From NCBI RefSeq assembly GCF_002201515.1, contig NZ_CP021421.1, positions 2,728,001-2,792,000 on the forward strand: a stretch of DNA of 64,000 nt. The letters run 5' to 3'. The notes beneath the pieces were generated by a model. It was not told where the DNA came from and made no database searches. It saw only the letters and a list, made by a program, of their open reading frames with translations. Below are positions 27,827 through 36,050 of this stretch, piece by piece; the stretch's first letter is position 1, and every line of letters begins with the position of its first letter. The translations under genes and the position numbers were made by a program. Origin of the DNA: Muribaculum intestinale. Its GTDB lineage: Bacteria > Bacteroidota > Bacteroidia > Bacteroidales > Muribaculaceae.

Positions 27827-28010
27827 TTATCTTTGCATCCCCATCCCGGGTGGTCCCCTTTTCAAATGCTATCCGGGTCCCTTTTCAAATGTTAGATACA
27901 GACTCACTCACCGGTTACTGCAATCGTGAGTCATTTGCCTCACGATGCGTGTGACTCACGCAAAACTCACGCTCATGTGCCGAACTCCGCTATATTATGC
28001 CGGATAGGGC

Positions 28011-28049
28011 AAAAAGAAAAACGCTGGAAATCAAGTGATTTTCAGCGTT
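28011..28049 (-). terminator. Minus-strand terminator beside the tRNA-end-like repeat
   Basis: Stem 28020-28033 with 28036-28049 (ACGCTGGAAATCA with TGATTTTCAGCGT, one wobble), then a T-rich tract on the minus strand at 28019-28011. It follows the 28074-28088 repeat in the minus direction, as a terminator follows a tRNA. The 27901-28010 stretch also holds several GACTCAC/GTGAGTC heptamers (27901, 27926, 27951, 27965) and no convincing gene. Confidence 0.7.
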
Positions 28050-28073
28050 TTGCGGTGGAAGTCCGTACTTCCT

Positions 28074-28088
28074 TGTGATCCGCCTGGG
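28074..28088 (-). repeat. Candidate attachment-site repeat, copy 1
   Basis: TGTGATCCGCCTGGG, found again at 48964-48978 in the same orientation. Read on the minus strand (CCCAGGCGGATCACA) it looks like the T-stem and acceptor 3' end of a tRNA, and a terminator follows. No tRNA body is adjacent, so it is probably a trace left by site-specific integration. Confidence 0.5.
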
Positions 28089-28227
28089 AGCAGCTATTTG
28101 AAATATCGTAGAATTTAATTAGAATCGTATTTAATATATAATCCACTGATAATAGACTGTTTTACTGCGAATTTATTTTAGTGGATTACAAACCGTGTTT
28201 CATTCTAATTTTGTTAGATTTCATTTA

Positions 28228-28269
28228 GGAGGACAAAAGGAGGACAAAAATTTGCTTCGGAGGACAAAA
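28228..28269 (+). repeat. Three direct repeats of GGAGGACAAAA upstream of an integrase
   Basis: Copies at 28228-28238, 28239-28249 and 28259-28269. The first two are directly adjacent and the third overlaps the promoter spacer. Possible arm-type integrase sites or operators for the integrase gene. Confidence 0.55.
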
Positions 28270-28282
28270 TGTATTACCTTTG
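28251..28282 (+). promoter_or_regulatory. Integrase promoter
   Basis: TTTG (28251-28254) and TACCTTTG (28275-28282), exactly 20 bases apart, a near-perfect Bacteroidetes promoter; the ATG is 34 bases further on. One GGAGGACAAAA repeat lies between the boxes. Confidence 0.75.
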
Positions 28283-28316
28283 TATTGTAGCACCTGAACA
28301 TTAATATTTCTCTCCC

Positions 28317-29678
28317 ATGGCAACAATCCAAAGAAGTCTCTCGACAAAGGTTAACGATAATGGCAAGTCTGAAATAATGCTTAGACTGAGCCTATCGAAG
28401 AATGACAAAATCCGTATCAAGTCCGGTATTTTTGTCCTTGCATCACGATTCAAGGATGGCGCATTTATAAAACCTCGTGCCAATCAGCAGGAGATTGCAG
28501 AACTGCGAGATACAGAAGACAGACTCATATCGCTTGAAAGATTTTTAATCGGGTTGAGCGAAACTCACCAAATAAAAGAACTCACCAAAGATTTCATCGC
28601 TAAAGAAATTGATCGATGGCGCAATCCCGAAAAGTATGCGCCGAAAGAGGTAAAGTCGAAGAAGCTGTCATTCGATGATATTATAGATGAGTTTCTCAAG
28701 CAGAAACAGTTGTCGGAACCACGCGAGAGGCATTACCGTGTCCTTCAGCGTGCATTGCATCGTTTCGAATTGTATCAGCGTCTGACAGAGAAGAAATCCT
28801 ACAAGTTCTCTTTAGACACCTGCACAACAGAGGATATTTATGCTTTCGAGGCTTTTCTTCGGGCTGAGCCGGAACTGTATGACCAGTATCCTAACATCTA
28901 CAAGTCTTTCCCTTCCATTACCCACAAGACGCACAAGGTAAAGAGACCAAAACCGAGAGGCGACAACTACATGGTGACTTTTACGAAACGCTTCAAGGCT
29001 CTGTTCCATTGGTGCCATGCCCAAGGAATCACCATGAATAATCCTTTTGTAAAGTATGTTAGTTCAGTCTATGAGAAATACGGCACTCCTATCTATATTA
29101 AGGATGAAGAAGTGTTGCAGCTTGCCGATTTCGATTTCTCATACAACAAGCACCTTGACACGCAGAGGAATATATTCATTTTCCAATGCTGCATCGGATG
29201 CCGTGTGGGTGATATGATGAAGATGACACCTGCAAATGTAATCAATGGCGGTGTAGAATACATTGCCTCCAAGACTGCCGATGAACGCCCGGAAACAATT
29301 CGTGTTCCGCTCTCGGACAGGGCGCAGTTCATCATTGACAAACACCGTGAGGAAGTCAAGGATGGTCGGTTGCTTCCGTTTATATCCCAGCAGAAATATA
29401 ATGAGGCAATCAAAGAAATTTTTGAAGCGGCAGGAATAACACGACTTGTTACTCGCCTCAACCCGACCACCGGCATTGAGGAACAGGTGCCTATCAATAC
29501 CATCGCAACCAGTCACATGGCACGGCGTACTTTCGTAGGCAACCTCTACAAGAAGGTGAAAGACCAGAACCTTGTGAGTGCATTGAGCGGACATTCCGTA
29601 GGTAGCAAGGCTTTCGCAAGATACCGCGAGATAGACGAAGACATGAAGCGTGAGCTTGTCAATGTCATGGGATATTGA
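28317..29678 (+). CDS. Tyrosine recombinase / integrase
   Basis: 453 residues. An N-terminal arm-binding region, a SAM-like core-binding domain (around 110-230: FDDIIDEFLKQKQLSEPRERHYRVLQRALHRFELYQ) and a catalytic domain with all expected boxes: Arg in CIGCRVGDMMKM, His-x-x-Arg in TSHMARRTF, His in LSGHSVGSKAF and the Tyr nucleophile in FARYREI. It should catalyse integration and excision of the element that begins here. A strong promoter and three direct repeats lie upstream, and an AlbA/ATPase gene starts 41 bases downstream. A degenerate copy of its 3' end occurs at 33354-33518. Confidence 0.95.
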   Translation: MATIQRSLSTKVNDNGKSEIMLRLSLSKNDKIRIKSGIFVLASRFKDGAFIKPRANQQEIAELRDTEDRLISLERFLIGLSETHQIKELTKDFIAKEIDRWRNPEKYAPKEVKSKKLSFDDIIDEFLKQKQLSEPRERHYRVLQRALHRFELYQRLTEKKSYKFSLDTCTTEDIYAFEAFLRAEPELYDQYPNIYKSFPSITHKTHKVKRPKPRGDNYMVTFTKRFKALFHWCHAQGITMNNPFVKYVSSVYEKYGTPIYIKDEEVLQLADFDFSYNKHLDTQRNIFIFQCCIGCRVGDMMKMTPANVINGGVEYIASKTADERPETIRVPLSDRAQFIIDKHREEVKDGRLLPFISQQKYNEAIKEIFEAAGITRLVTRLNPTTGIEEQVPINTIATSHMARRTFVGNLYKKVKDQNLVSALSGHSVGSKAFARYREIDEDMKRELVNVMGY

Positions 29679-29707
29679 GATAGATACAGTTATAGCATAA
29701 TATTTGC

Positions 29708-29715
29708 TAAATTTG
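29708..29715 (+). promoter_or_regulatory. -7-like box very close to the AlbA/ATPase start
   Basis: TAAATTTG only 4 bases before the ATG at 29720. If used, the transcript would be leaderless or nearly so. No good -33 box is seen, so the gene may instead be read from the integrase promoter. Confidence 0.35.
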
Positions 29716-29719
29716 CATT

Positions 29720-31138
29720 ATGAACACCGAGAATCATAACACTGAATATAAGCGGATTTGGAAGGACGAGTACCTCAAGTGGGTGTGCGGCTTCGCTAAT
29801 GCGCAGGGTGGAAAGATATATATTGGCATTGACGATGATATGTCTGACATTGGCGTTACGCATCTGCATCAGTTGCTGGAGGATATTCCCAACAAGATTG
29901 TGACGATGTTGGGTATCGTTCCTTCTGTCAGCCATATAGAGCGCGATGGGAAAGACATAATCGAGATTGACATTGAGCAGTCTAACATTCCTATCTCCTA
30001 TAAAGGAACTTTCTATATGCGGAGTGGTGCTACTAATCAAGAGTTGCGCGGACTGGCATTGCAGCAGTTTCTAATGAAGAAATTCGGCAGAAGCTGGGAG
30101 GATATGCCTTGTTATGGCGCGACAATCGACGATATAGACCCGGAGGCAATCCGGTACTTCTTGAAGAAAGGTATCAAGGAGAAACGAATGTCGCCCGATG
30201 CTGAAAATTCTACGCCGGAGGAGGTAATCTCAAATCTTGGACTGATGGAGGATGGCGTTCCGTGCAATGGCGCTATCTTGCTTTTCGGCAAGCATCCTCA
30301 AAGGCGTTTCGTTACATCTGCTTTCAAGATAGGTCGTTTCGGTTCTACTAATTTTGATCTGTTAAGTCAGGAGATTGTTGACGGCAACCTCATACAGATG
30401 CCGGAAAGAGTTATGCGCGTTCTGGGCGAGAAGTATCTGATACGCCCTATTCACTACGAAGGCTTGCAGCGCATAGAGCCGCTTGAACTTCCTGAGGAAG
30501 CATTACGAGAAATCATCTGCAACTCAATCGTTCACCGCGACCATCAGGGCACATGGACGCAGATGAGCGTTTATAGTGACCACATCCGACTTTGGAATGA
30601 AGGCAAGCTGCCGGATGACTTATCCGTCGAGAAACTTATGGGCAAGCATACCTCTCAGCCTCGTAATCCCAAAATGGCAGAGGCATTTTATCGTGCCGGA
30701 TTCATCGAGGCATGGGGTCGAGGTATTGAGAAGATTGTAAACGGCTTTAAGACCGATGGTCTAACTCCACCCACTTTCTCGGTCGAGCAAGGAGGTGTTA
30801 CAGTTCACATCCCGCGTGAAAAATTTGTGGCAATCAATATGGGAGGGACTACAGACATCAACCAGTTCAAAGGTTCAGGGAGTACTGATACAAAGAGTGA
30901 CCAGAAACCGAACCAAACCGAACCAAAACCGAACCAAAACCGAACCAAAACCGAACAGAAAAATCGAATTGTCGAATTAATAACAGCGAATCCTACGATA
31001 ACGAGGGCTGAATTATCGAAAGAGTTGAACTTACATGAAAGTAGTGTTCAACGACGTCTTGATGCTCTTGTGAAGGAAGAACGTATTCGACATATTGGGC
31101 CTACTAACGGCGGAACATGGGAAGTAATAGACCAATAG
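29720..31138 (+). CDS. AlbA (Schlafen-type) / HATPase-like protein with winged helix
   Basis: 472 residues. AlbA_2 domain at about 8-115 (NTEYKRIWKDEYLKWVCGFANAQGGKIYIGIDDD; FYMRSGATNQEL), an ATP-binding domain of the HATPase_c_4 type near 265-370 (LREIICNSIVHRDHQGTW, NPKMAEAFYRAGFIEAWGRGIEKIV), a Lys/Pro/Asn/Gln-rich linker (about 393-415), and a C-terminal winged helix (ITRAELSKELNLHESSVQRRLDALVKEERI). Such proteins are common regulators or effectors in mobile elements and defence islands; the exact role is open. The linker DNA is an 11-bp tandem repeat whose copy-number changes would shift the frame. Confidence 0.85.
   Translation: MNTENHNTEYKRIWKDEYLKWVCGFANAQGGKIYIGIDDDMSDIGVTHLHQLLEDIPNKIVTMLGIVPSVSHIERDGKDIIEIDIEQSNIPISYKGTFYMRSGATNQELRGLALQQFLMKKFGRSWEDMPCYGATIDDIDPEAIRYFLKKGIKEKRMSPDAENSTPEEVISNLGLMEDGVPCNGAILLFGKHPQRRFVTSAFKIGRFGSTNFDLLSQEIVDGNLIQMPERVMRVLGEKYLIRPIHYEGLQRIEPLELPEEALREIICNSIVHRDHQGTWTQMSVYSDHIRLWNEGKLPDDLSVEKLMGKHTSQPRNPKMAEAFYRAGFIEAWGRGIEKIVNGFKTDGLTPPTFSVEQGGVTVHIPREKFVAINMGGTTDINQFKGSGSTDTKSDQKPNQTEPKPNQNRTKTEQKNRIVELITANPTITRAELSKELNLHESSVQRRLDALVKEERIRHIGPTNGGTWEVIDQ
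30907..30958 (+). repeat. 11-bp tandem repeat inside the AlbA/ATPase gene
   Basis: Unit ACCGAACCAAA: a 10-base version at 30907, three units at 30917, 30928 and 30939 (the first two and third all 11 bases), and a degenerate last unit at 30950. The unit is not a multiple of three, so slippage by one unit would break the frame before the winged helix. Confidence 0.85.
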
Positions 31139-31190
31139 TAGCAGAAATCTCTTATGCTTGAATTTCAGCTACACAATATTGGCAAGTGAG

Positions 31191-31220
31191 TTTTTTCTCA
31201 GTAGTACTCATATACTTTTG
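31191..31220 (+). promoter_or_regulatory. Possible promoter of the TPR-FRG gene
   Basis: -7 box TACTTTTG (31213-31220) with a T-rich region at 31191-31196 in place of TTTG. Leader of about 30 bases to the ATG at 31259. It gives the FRG gene a promoter separate from the upstream gene. Confidence 0.5.
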
Positions 31221-31258
31221 TGCAAAACTATACCGACTTTCATTTTTAAAAATTTGAA

Positions 31259-33280
31259 ATGGACAAGTTAAAAGTAGAATCATTGGCAATAGGTTTAGTG
31301 GAACGTAGTTGGGAGGCTCTCAATAGATGCGACCACGAAAATGCATACCGACTTATTCAGGAGTTTTGTCGTGAATGTACGAATGCTGATTTGCCGATTA
31401 TAACTGTGCTATGTTGGCTCCAAGCGTATTGCGAATGGGGTATTCGCACTGGCGGTTATAAAGAAGCGCTTGTTATTCTGCACGCCAATATCAAAAGTTT
31501 CGAATCGGCCCCAGAATTGAAATTCGAGCTGCTTCTTAATGGAGCCCGGCTGGAATGTATGGACAATCAGATTGGTGTATCTTCCGATTTATCAATAAAG
31601 GCACTGGGGCTTGCCGAAGAACTTGGAGATTATTCATTAATAGCCCTGGCTTACATGCAAATTGCTTCGATGTTCGCAAAAAAATATCACGGTTTGTCCA
31701 TGTATTTCTATCGTAAGGCAGAACGGATTTATGAAGAAGCCAAGGATAGTCATCAAAGGGATATTGTGCGTATGGAGAGGGCTTTCTTAAGCTCTACAGC
31801 TTGTAGAATACTAAAGACCTTGCATTCTAATCATAATAATCTTGATAGGTTACAACAAGAAGCGGAAGAGATTATCGCCAAAATCGACTTAAGTAATCTA
31901 AACAAATTCGAACAACGACATTTACGATATTACCAGGCGGTCATCTTCAGAGACATCAAAGCTCTGCGCTGTCTTATTGAAGAGATTGAACCGCTTGATG
32001 CCCTTCCAGACAAGTGTCGTTATAAGGATATGTTTATCGGGATTTGTATGGAACAGGGTAAATTTGAACTTGTCAATGAAATTGCTGATTCGTTTATCGC
32101 GGATAAGAAAGCACTCTACGGAGGAAGTCTGGAAATCGAAGACTTGGCTCAAAAACTTCATCAGGCGATTGAGGCGCGCAAACCCTTGCAGTTTCTCCCA
32201 GCCTTCATTCCCAAATCAACTGTTACTGATGCTACATTGCTCGATATTCTAGATAATTACGCACTAATGGATGAGATATGGGAACTTGACAAATCAGTTT
32301 TCCGTATGATGTTCCCCGGCGTGCGTCAGGAAGGTCTATTTGAGCCAGTGGTTATGCCAGATGGTATATGTCGTCTCACTCCTCTGGCTCCAGCCTTCAA
32401 TGTCTATTATCGTGGTCAGTCGCGACAATTCTCTCCCTCGAAGGCATCTTTGTTCAGGAATGGAATGACAGAAGCTGCACGATTTGTAGAGCGTTTGAAA
32501 TATGTCGAATTTCGAAAAATAATAGAAGAATACCCACTTACAAATTTCTTGCGTAATACAATCGTAGCAACGGCACCTGACAAAAAATCGCATCATATAC
32601 CATTGGCCATAGACCATCTCGCTCTCGCCCAACACTACGGTATTAAGACTGAGTTGTTAGATATCACCACCGATAAATTCGTTGCTGCGTTCTTCGCCAC
32701 CACTGATTGTAAGGATGATGTATATACACCTATTGTTGACAACCGCGAAGAAAGAGGAGTGTTGTACCGTTACAGTATACCTCCATGGGAAATGTTTCCC
32801 GACAAAGAGCCTCGATTGAGAGCCGTCGGTCTCCAGCCATTTTCACGTCCTGGTGAACAATGTGGAATGGTATATCCGATGAGGGATAACGAGGACTTCG
32901 AAAAAGTGGCAACTTCGATAGAAACCTTCCGGCATGACCGTACTGTATCGGAGTTCGTATTCAATTATACTAACCGTGGACGAAAACTATTCCCGGATAG
33001 TTCAATTCAGAGTCATGCCACAAAAATAGTCAATTCGACGGTATTTTCCTACGACGCTTTCTGCGCAGTCAAGAAGGAATTTTATACTGACTGTCCAGCA
33101 GAACAATTGCTGAATTATATTTCTGAATGCGGCATTACTTTGGTTGAGAATATTGATTTCGGATTTACACAAGATGAAAAAGACGCTTGTACCAAGTATT
33201 GGCAAACCAATAGCGACAAATTCCTTTCACGAATCCGAATTCGATGGTGCTACAACGGCCCCATAGAGTTAGATGAATAA
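31259..33280 (+). CDS. TPR-like protein with C-terminal FRG domain
   Basis: 673 residues, cytoplasmic (no signal or membrane helix). Residues 1-310 are alpha-helical repeats resembling TPRs (YKEALVILHANIKSFESAPELKFELLLNGARLEC; LIALAYMQIASMFAKKYHGLSMYFYRKAERIYEEAKD). Residues about 380-540 contain the FRG signature: YYRGQSRQFSPSKASLFRN, then LALAQHYGIKTELLDITTDKFVAAFFATT. FRG domains occur in uncharacterised, often horizontally transferred proteins, some in defence islands; no activity is established. It lies between the AlbA/ATPase gene and a relic copy of that gene's 3' end, with codon use more AT-rich than the core genome. Effector or toxin function is inference. Confidence 0.8.
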   Translation: MDKLKVESLAIGLVERSWEALNRCDHENAYRLIQEFCRECTNADLPIITVLCWLQAYCEWGIRTGGYKEALVILHANIKSFESAPELKFELLLNGARLECMDNQIGVSSDLSIKALGLAEELGDYSLIALAYMQIASMFAKKYHGLSMYFYRKAERIYEEAKDSHQRDIVRMERAFLSSTACRILKTLHSNHNNLDRLQQEAEEIIAKIDLSNLNKFEQRHLRYYQAVIFRDIKALRCLIEEIEPLDALPDKCRYKDMFIGICMEQGKFELVNEIADSFIADKKALYGGSLEIEDLAQKLHQAIEARKPLQFLPAFIPKSTVTDATLLDILDNYALMDEIWELDKSVFRMMFPGVRQEGLFEPVVMPDGICRLTPLAPAFNVYYRGQSRQFSPSKASLFRNGMTEAARFVERLKYVEFRKIIEEYPLTNFLRNTIVATAPDKKSHHIPLAIDHLALAQHYGIKTELLDITTDKFVAAFFATTDCKDDVYTPIVDNREERGVLYRYSIPPWEMFPDKEPRLRAVGLQPFSRPGEQCGMVYPMRDNEDFEKVATSIETFRHDRTVSEFVFNYTNRGRKLFPDSSIQSHATKIVNSTVFSYDAFCAVKKEFYTDCPAEQLLNYISECGITLVENIDFGFTQDEKDACTKYWQTNSDKFLSRIRIRWCYNGPIELDE

Positions 33281-33344
33281 CAGGAATCGATGAGTGATAA
33301 GAATATCTTTTGGGAATGAAGAGGAAGTCGGTATAGCACCATCA

Positions 33345-33675
33345 TCCCCCAACCACATGGCACGTCGGACTTTTGTAGGCAACCTCTACAAAAAGGTGAA
33401 AGACCAAACCCCGGTAGGTGCATTGAGTGGACATTCCGTCGGTAGTAAGGCTTTCGTAAGATACCGCGATATAAACGAGAACATAAAGCGTGAGCTTGTC
33501 ATCGTCATGGGTTATTAATCAGGATAGCACAATTGGCCTCGACCAGTTCAAGGGATAGCATTGGGGATTCATGAAAGTAGCGTTAAACGCAGATTGGAAT
33601 CTTTGATGTCAGATGGTCTTGTCCGTCATGTTGGACAAGATAACGGAGGTCATTGGAAGGTTGACGAACAATAAC
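33345..33675 (+). pseudogene. Relic of integrase and AlbA/ATPase 3' ends
   Basis: Bases 33354-33518 encode a copy of the last 54 integrase residues (HMARRTFVGNLYKKVKDQ...RELVIVMGY), 45 of 54 identical by my count to the intact integrase. About 20 bases later 33540-33675 resemble the end of the AlbA/ATPase gene (a LDQFKG-like segment, then HESSVKRRLESLMSDGLVRHVGQDNGGHWKV), with the N-terminal and central parts deleted and an in-frame stop. It is a decayed second copy of the integrase-AlbA pair. Confidence 0.85.
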
Positions 33676-33718
33676 ATCAAAAATTTCATAATTGAAATTC
33701 TAACAATACTCAATCTTT

Positions 33719-33759
33719 AATCCGGCAATTCGATAGTTCGCGTTGTCGGATTTCTTTTG
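33719..33759 (+). terminator. Terminator after the relic
   Basis: AATCCGGCAA (33719-33728) pairs with TTGTCGGATT (33743-33752), with one wobble, followed by TCTTTT. No such terminator follows the intact AlbA/ATPase gene, so this may be the ancestral one. The AT-rich stretch 33760-34040 shows nothing else I can support. Confidence 0.65.
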
Positions 33760-34048
33760 TCATCGCAAAAAAACAGGTGGTTGCGTGAATGAATTTGCAT
33801 AAAGATTGTGGTTAAATAGTGTTAATTCAATATTTATAAATCCAGGAGCGTTTCCTAACAAATAATAAAATTAATGTCTGGAATGAAACCCCATTTGCTG
33901 CCGGTTTCTTGTAAACATATTCTATTTGTTCCATGAAGTCCCATTGAGCGGAAACGCTATGTAGATATTTGTGAAACCAATATGGTCTTTTGATTTATAT
34001 ATAAATATAATCTCCTTTATTATAGATACTTAAAAGCATTGCAGGACT

Positions 34049-34080
34049 ATTGACAAACCGTTTTTGACATTGTAACTTTG
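34049..34080 (+). promoter_or_regulatory. Promoter of the excisionase-like/primase genes
   Basis: -7 box TAACTTTG (34073-34080) with ATTG at 34049-34052, 20 bases apart. It argues against a translation start as far upstream as 34078. Confidence 0.6.
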
Positions 34081-34185
34081 CGAAAAAATCAAACAACTAC
34101 GCAATCATTTTGCGCTGATAAAATAAAACCGTTTAAAGTTTTAATGTTCTACAACGACCAAAATATAAGTCCAAAACAAACCACG

Positions 34186-34431
34186 ATGGTCATCATGAAT
34201 ATTGATGATCTGCGTGAGGCTTTCAAAGCATGGAACCAGGAACAGATTGAAGCAAACGCGCCTCAGGAAGAAATCTACATCACCGCCAAGGAAGCCGCCA
34301 AAATGCTCGGCGTGACCTTATCGACCTTATGGAGATGGGACAATGACAAGTATCTGGAGAAAATCAAGATAGGCAACAAGGTAAGATACCGCCTGTCGGA
34401 TGTTGAACGCATGATAAAGGGTGCGGTATGA
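34186..34431 (+). CDS. Excisionase-like helix-turn-helix protein
   Basis: About 81 residues from the ATG at 34186 (34195 is also possible; 34144 would add 14 residues). The C-terminal half is a MerR-like DNA-binding domain of the excisionase type (YITAKEAAKMLGVTLSTLWRWDNDKYLEKIKIGNKVRYRLSDVERMIKG). Such proteins direct the partner integrase toward excision or regulate transfer genes. Its stop overlaps the primase-helicase start by four bases. Confidence 0.85.
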   Translation: MVIMNIDDLREAFKAWNQEQIEANAPQEEIYITAKEAAKMLGVTLSTLWRWDNDKYLEKIKIGNKVRYRLSDVERMIKGAV

Positions 34432-35768
34432 CAACCGATTCTATCAAGCTGCTTCCGGCATACTTCGATGAGCCAACTCACAATGATGTGGCATCAGATG
34501 AAGAAACCGAGGTGGTGGATGTCGAGTATTCTGACATTCCAGTGGAGCATAATGACCTGTTGAATCAAGACGACAGCGAGTGTCCCTATATTCGAGTCGG
34601 AACAGATTATTACCGTGAAGTGTTGCGACCGCAAGCGAATGGTACCACTTGTAAGTGTCTTGTCTATTGGAAGGCTTCGACAATCAAGGCTGACTTCGGA
34701 AAGGACTATCTGAATGATGTGCCGAAGTATGACTGCTTCTGTACCGTTCCGAGCCATACCGACTACCACAAGATAATCGGCAACGCCTACAATCTCTATG
34801 AGCCAATCTCCCATCAGCCGATGCCGGGAGACTGGAGCGCGATTGACGGCTTGCTTCACCACATCTTCGAGGAGCATTACGAGTATGGTCTTGACTATAT
34901 CCAGTTGCTGTATCAGATGCCGCTTCAAAAACTTCCGATATTGATATTGGTATCGGAACAACGCAACACCGGCAAAACAACTTTCCTCAATCTGCTAAAG
35001 GCAATCTTTCAGGACAACGCGACTTTCAACACCAACGAGGACTTCCGCAGTAAGTTCAATTCCGACTGGGCCGGGAAGCTGCTTATCATGGTTGATGAGG
35101 TCTTACTCTCTCGGCGTGAAGACTCCGAGAGACTGAAGAATCTCAGTACGGCAACATCCTACAAGATGGAGTCAAAAGGAAAAGACCGCAACGAGATGGT
35201 TTTCTTCGGAAAGTTCGTCCTGTGTTCCAACAATGAGCATTTCCCCATTGTAATCGACCGTGAGGAAGTTCGCTACTGGGTACGCAAGGTTAATTCTCTG
35301 GAAACTGATGACCCGTTCTTCATGAAGAAACTTGTGGCACAGATTCCGGCGTTTCTCCACTTCCTTATGCAGAGAGAACTATCGGTGCAATGCGAAAACC
35401 GAATGTGGTTCAGTCCTGAAAGACTACGCACAGCCGCTCTCAATCGCATCGTGATTTCCAACCGCTCCAAGATTGAGTTTGAGGTTGCCGAACTGCTGAT
35501 GGACATCATGGACAGCACTGGCAAATCATCGGTGTCATTCGTTGTGAACGACATCGCCAACTTACTCACCTACCGTAATGTCCGTGCCGACACAAGCGAG
35601 ATACGCCGTCTCTTGCAAATCTACTGGCACCTCAAGCCGGTATCGAACTCACTTACCTATCGCACCTATTCAGTCGGCATGTACCCTGCGAAGTACACCG
35701 CCAAGACCGCTGTCGGCAGATACTACACCGTTACCAAAGATTTTATTTTGAATTTATCTTTATTTTGA
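34428..35768 (+). CDS. Primase-helicase (DUF5906-type, D5-like) of the mobile element
   Basis: 446 residues. An acidic N-terminal region, then an SF3-like helicase core with Walker A SEQRNTGKTTFLNLL (about residues 180-190), Walker B-like LLIMVDEVLL, and a sensor region (FVLCSNNEHFPIVIDREEVRYWVRK). Proteins of this type support replication of mobilizable elements and phages. Start overlaps the excisionase-like gene by four bases (ATGA), so the two are coupled. The 425-base gap after it holds the structured locus at 36051-36138 and no gene. Confidence 0.85.
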   Translation: MTTDSIKLLPAYFDEPTHNDVASDEETEVVDVEYSDIPVEHNDLLNQDDSECPYIRVGTDYYREVLRPQANGTTCKCLVYWKASTIKADFGKDYLNDVPKYDCFCTVPSHTDYHKIIGNAYNLYEPISHQPMPGDWSAIDGLLHHIFEEHYEYGLDYIQLLYQMPLQKLPILILVSEQRNTGKTTFLNLLKAIFQDNATFNTNEDFRSKFNSDWAGKLLIMVDEVLLSRREDSERLKNLSTATSYKMESKGKDRNEMVFFGKFVLCSNNEHFPIVIDREEVRYWVRKVNSLETDDPFFMKKLVAQIPAFLHFLMQRELSVQCENRMWFSPERLRTAALNRIVISNRSKIEFEVAELLMDIMDSTGKSSVSFVVNDIANLLTYRNVRADTSEIRRLLQIYWHLKPVSNSLTYRTYSVGMYPAKYTAKTAVGRYYTVTKDFILNLSLF

Positions 35769-36050
35769 TGAATTGATGAAAGAATAATTGAAGGGAAAGA
35801 AAGTCAGCAAGTTGCAGTGTCGTAGGCTCTCATCAAATGGATTCATGGATATTGAGAAGCCTCCTATTCTTTCCCTTTCATTCAATATTATCTGATGATG
35901 AATTGAATTAACCTATAATACTGCGAGTTACACACGCTTTCATCATTTCATCAAATTTCTACCGATTTTAATTTCACAAAACAGTGTATTCCGGACTTCG
36001 AGGCCGCTATTGAATAGATGTCGGGAGCATATGGAAAGATGAGGATGGAT

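Larger units (their letters stand above)
25290..27900 (+). mobile_element. IS21-family element, copy B (2611 bp), inverted relative to A
   Basis: Same ends as copy A in the opposite orientation (TGCATCTAAC at 25290, GTTAGATACA ending at 27900). With copy A it bounds a 6.5-kb segment, 21392-27900, shaped like a composite transposon with inverted ISs. Flanks (left GCCTGGGC, right GACTCAC) show no target duplication. Confidence 0.95.

Noticed and set aside
21392..27900. Target-site duplications around the IS21 copies
   Set aside because: I compared all left and right flanks of copies A, B and C, also in swapped pairs, and found no match longer than two bases.
28074..28150. A complete tRNA gene beside the 15-bp repeat
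   Set aside because: No T-loop GTTCGA, anticodon arm or D arm is found on either strand next to either copy.
34078..34185. A more upstream TTG start for the excisionase-like gene
   Set aside because: It would overlap the -7 promoter box TAACTTTG; ATGs at 34186 or 34195 fit better.
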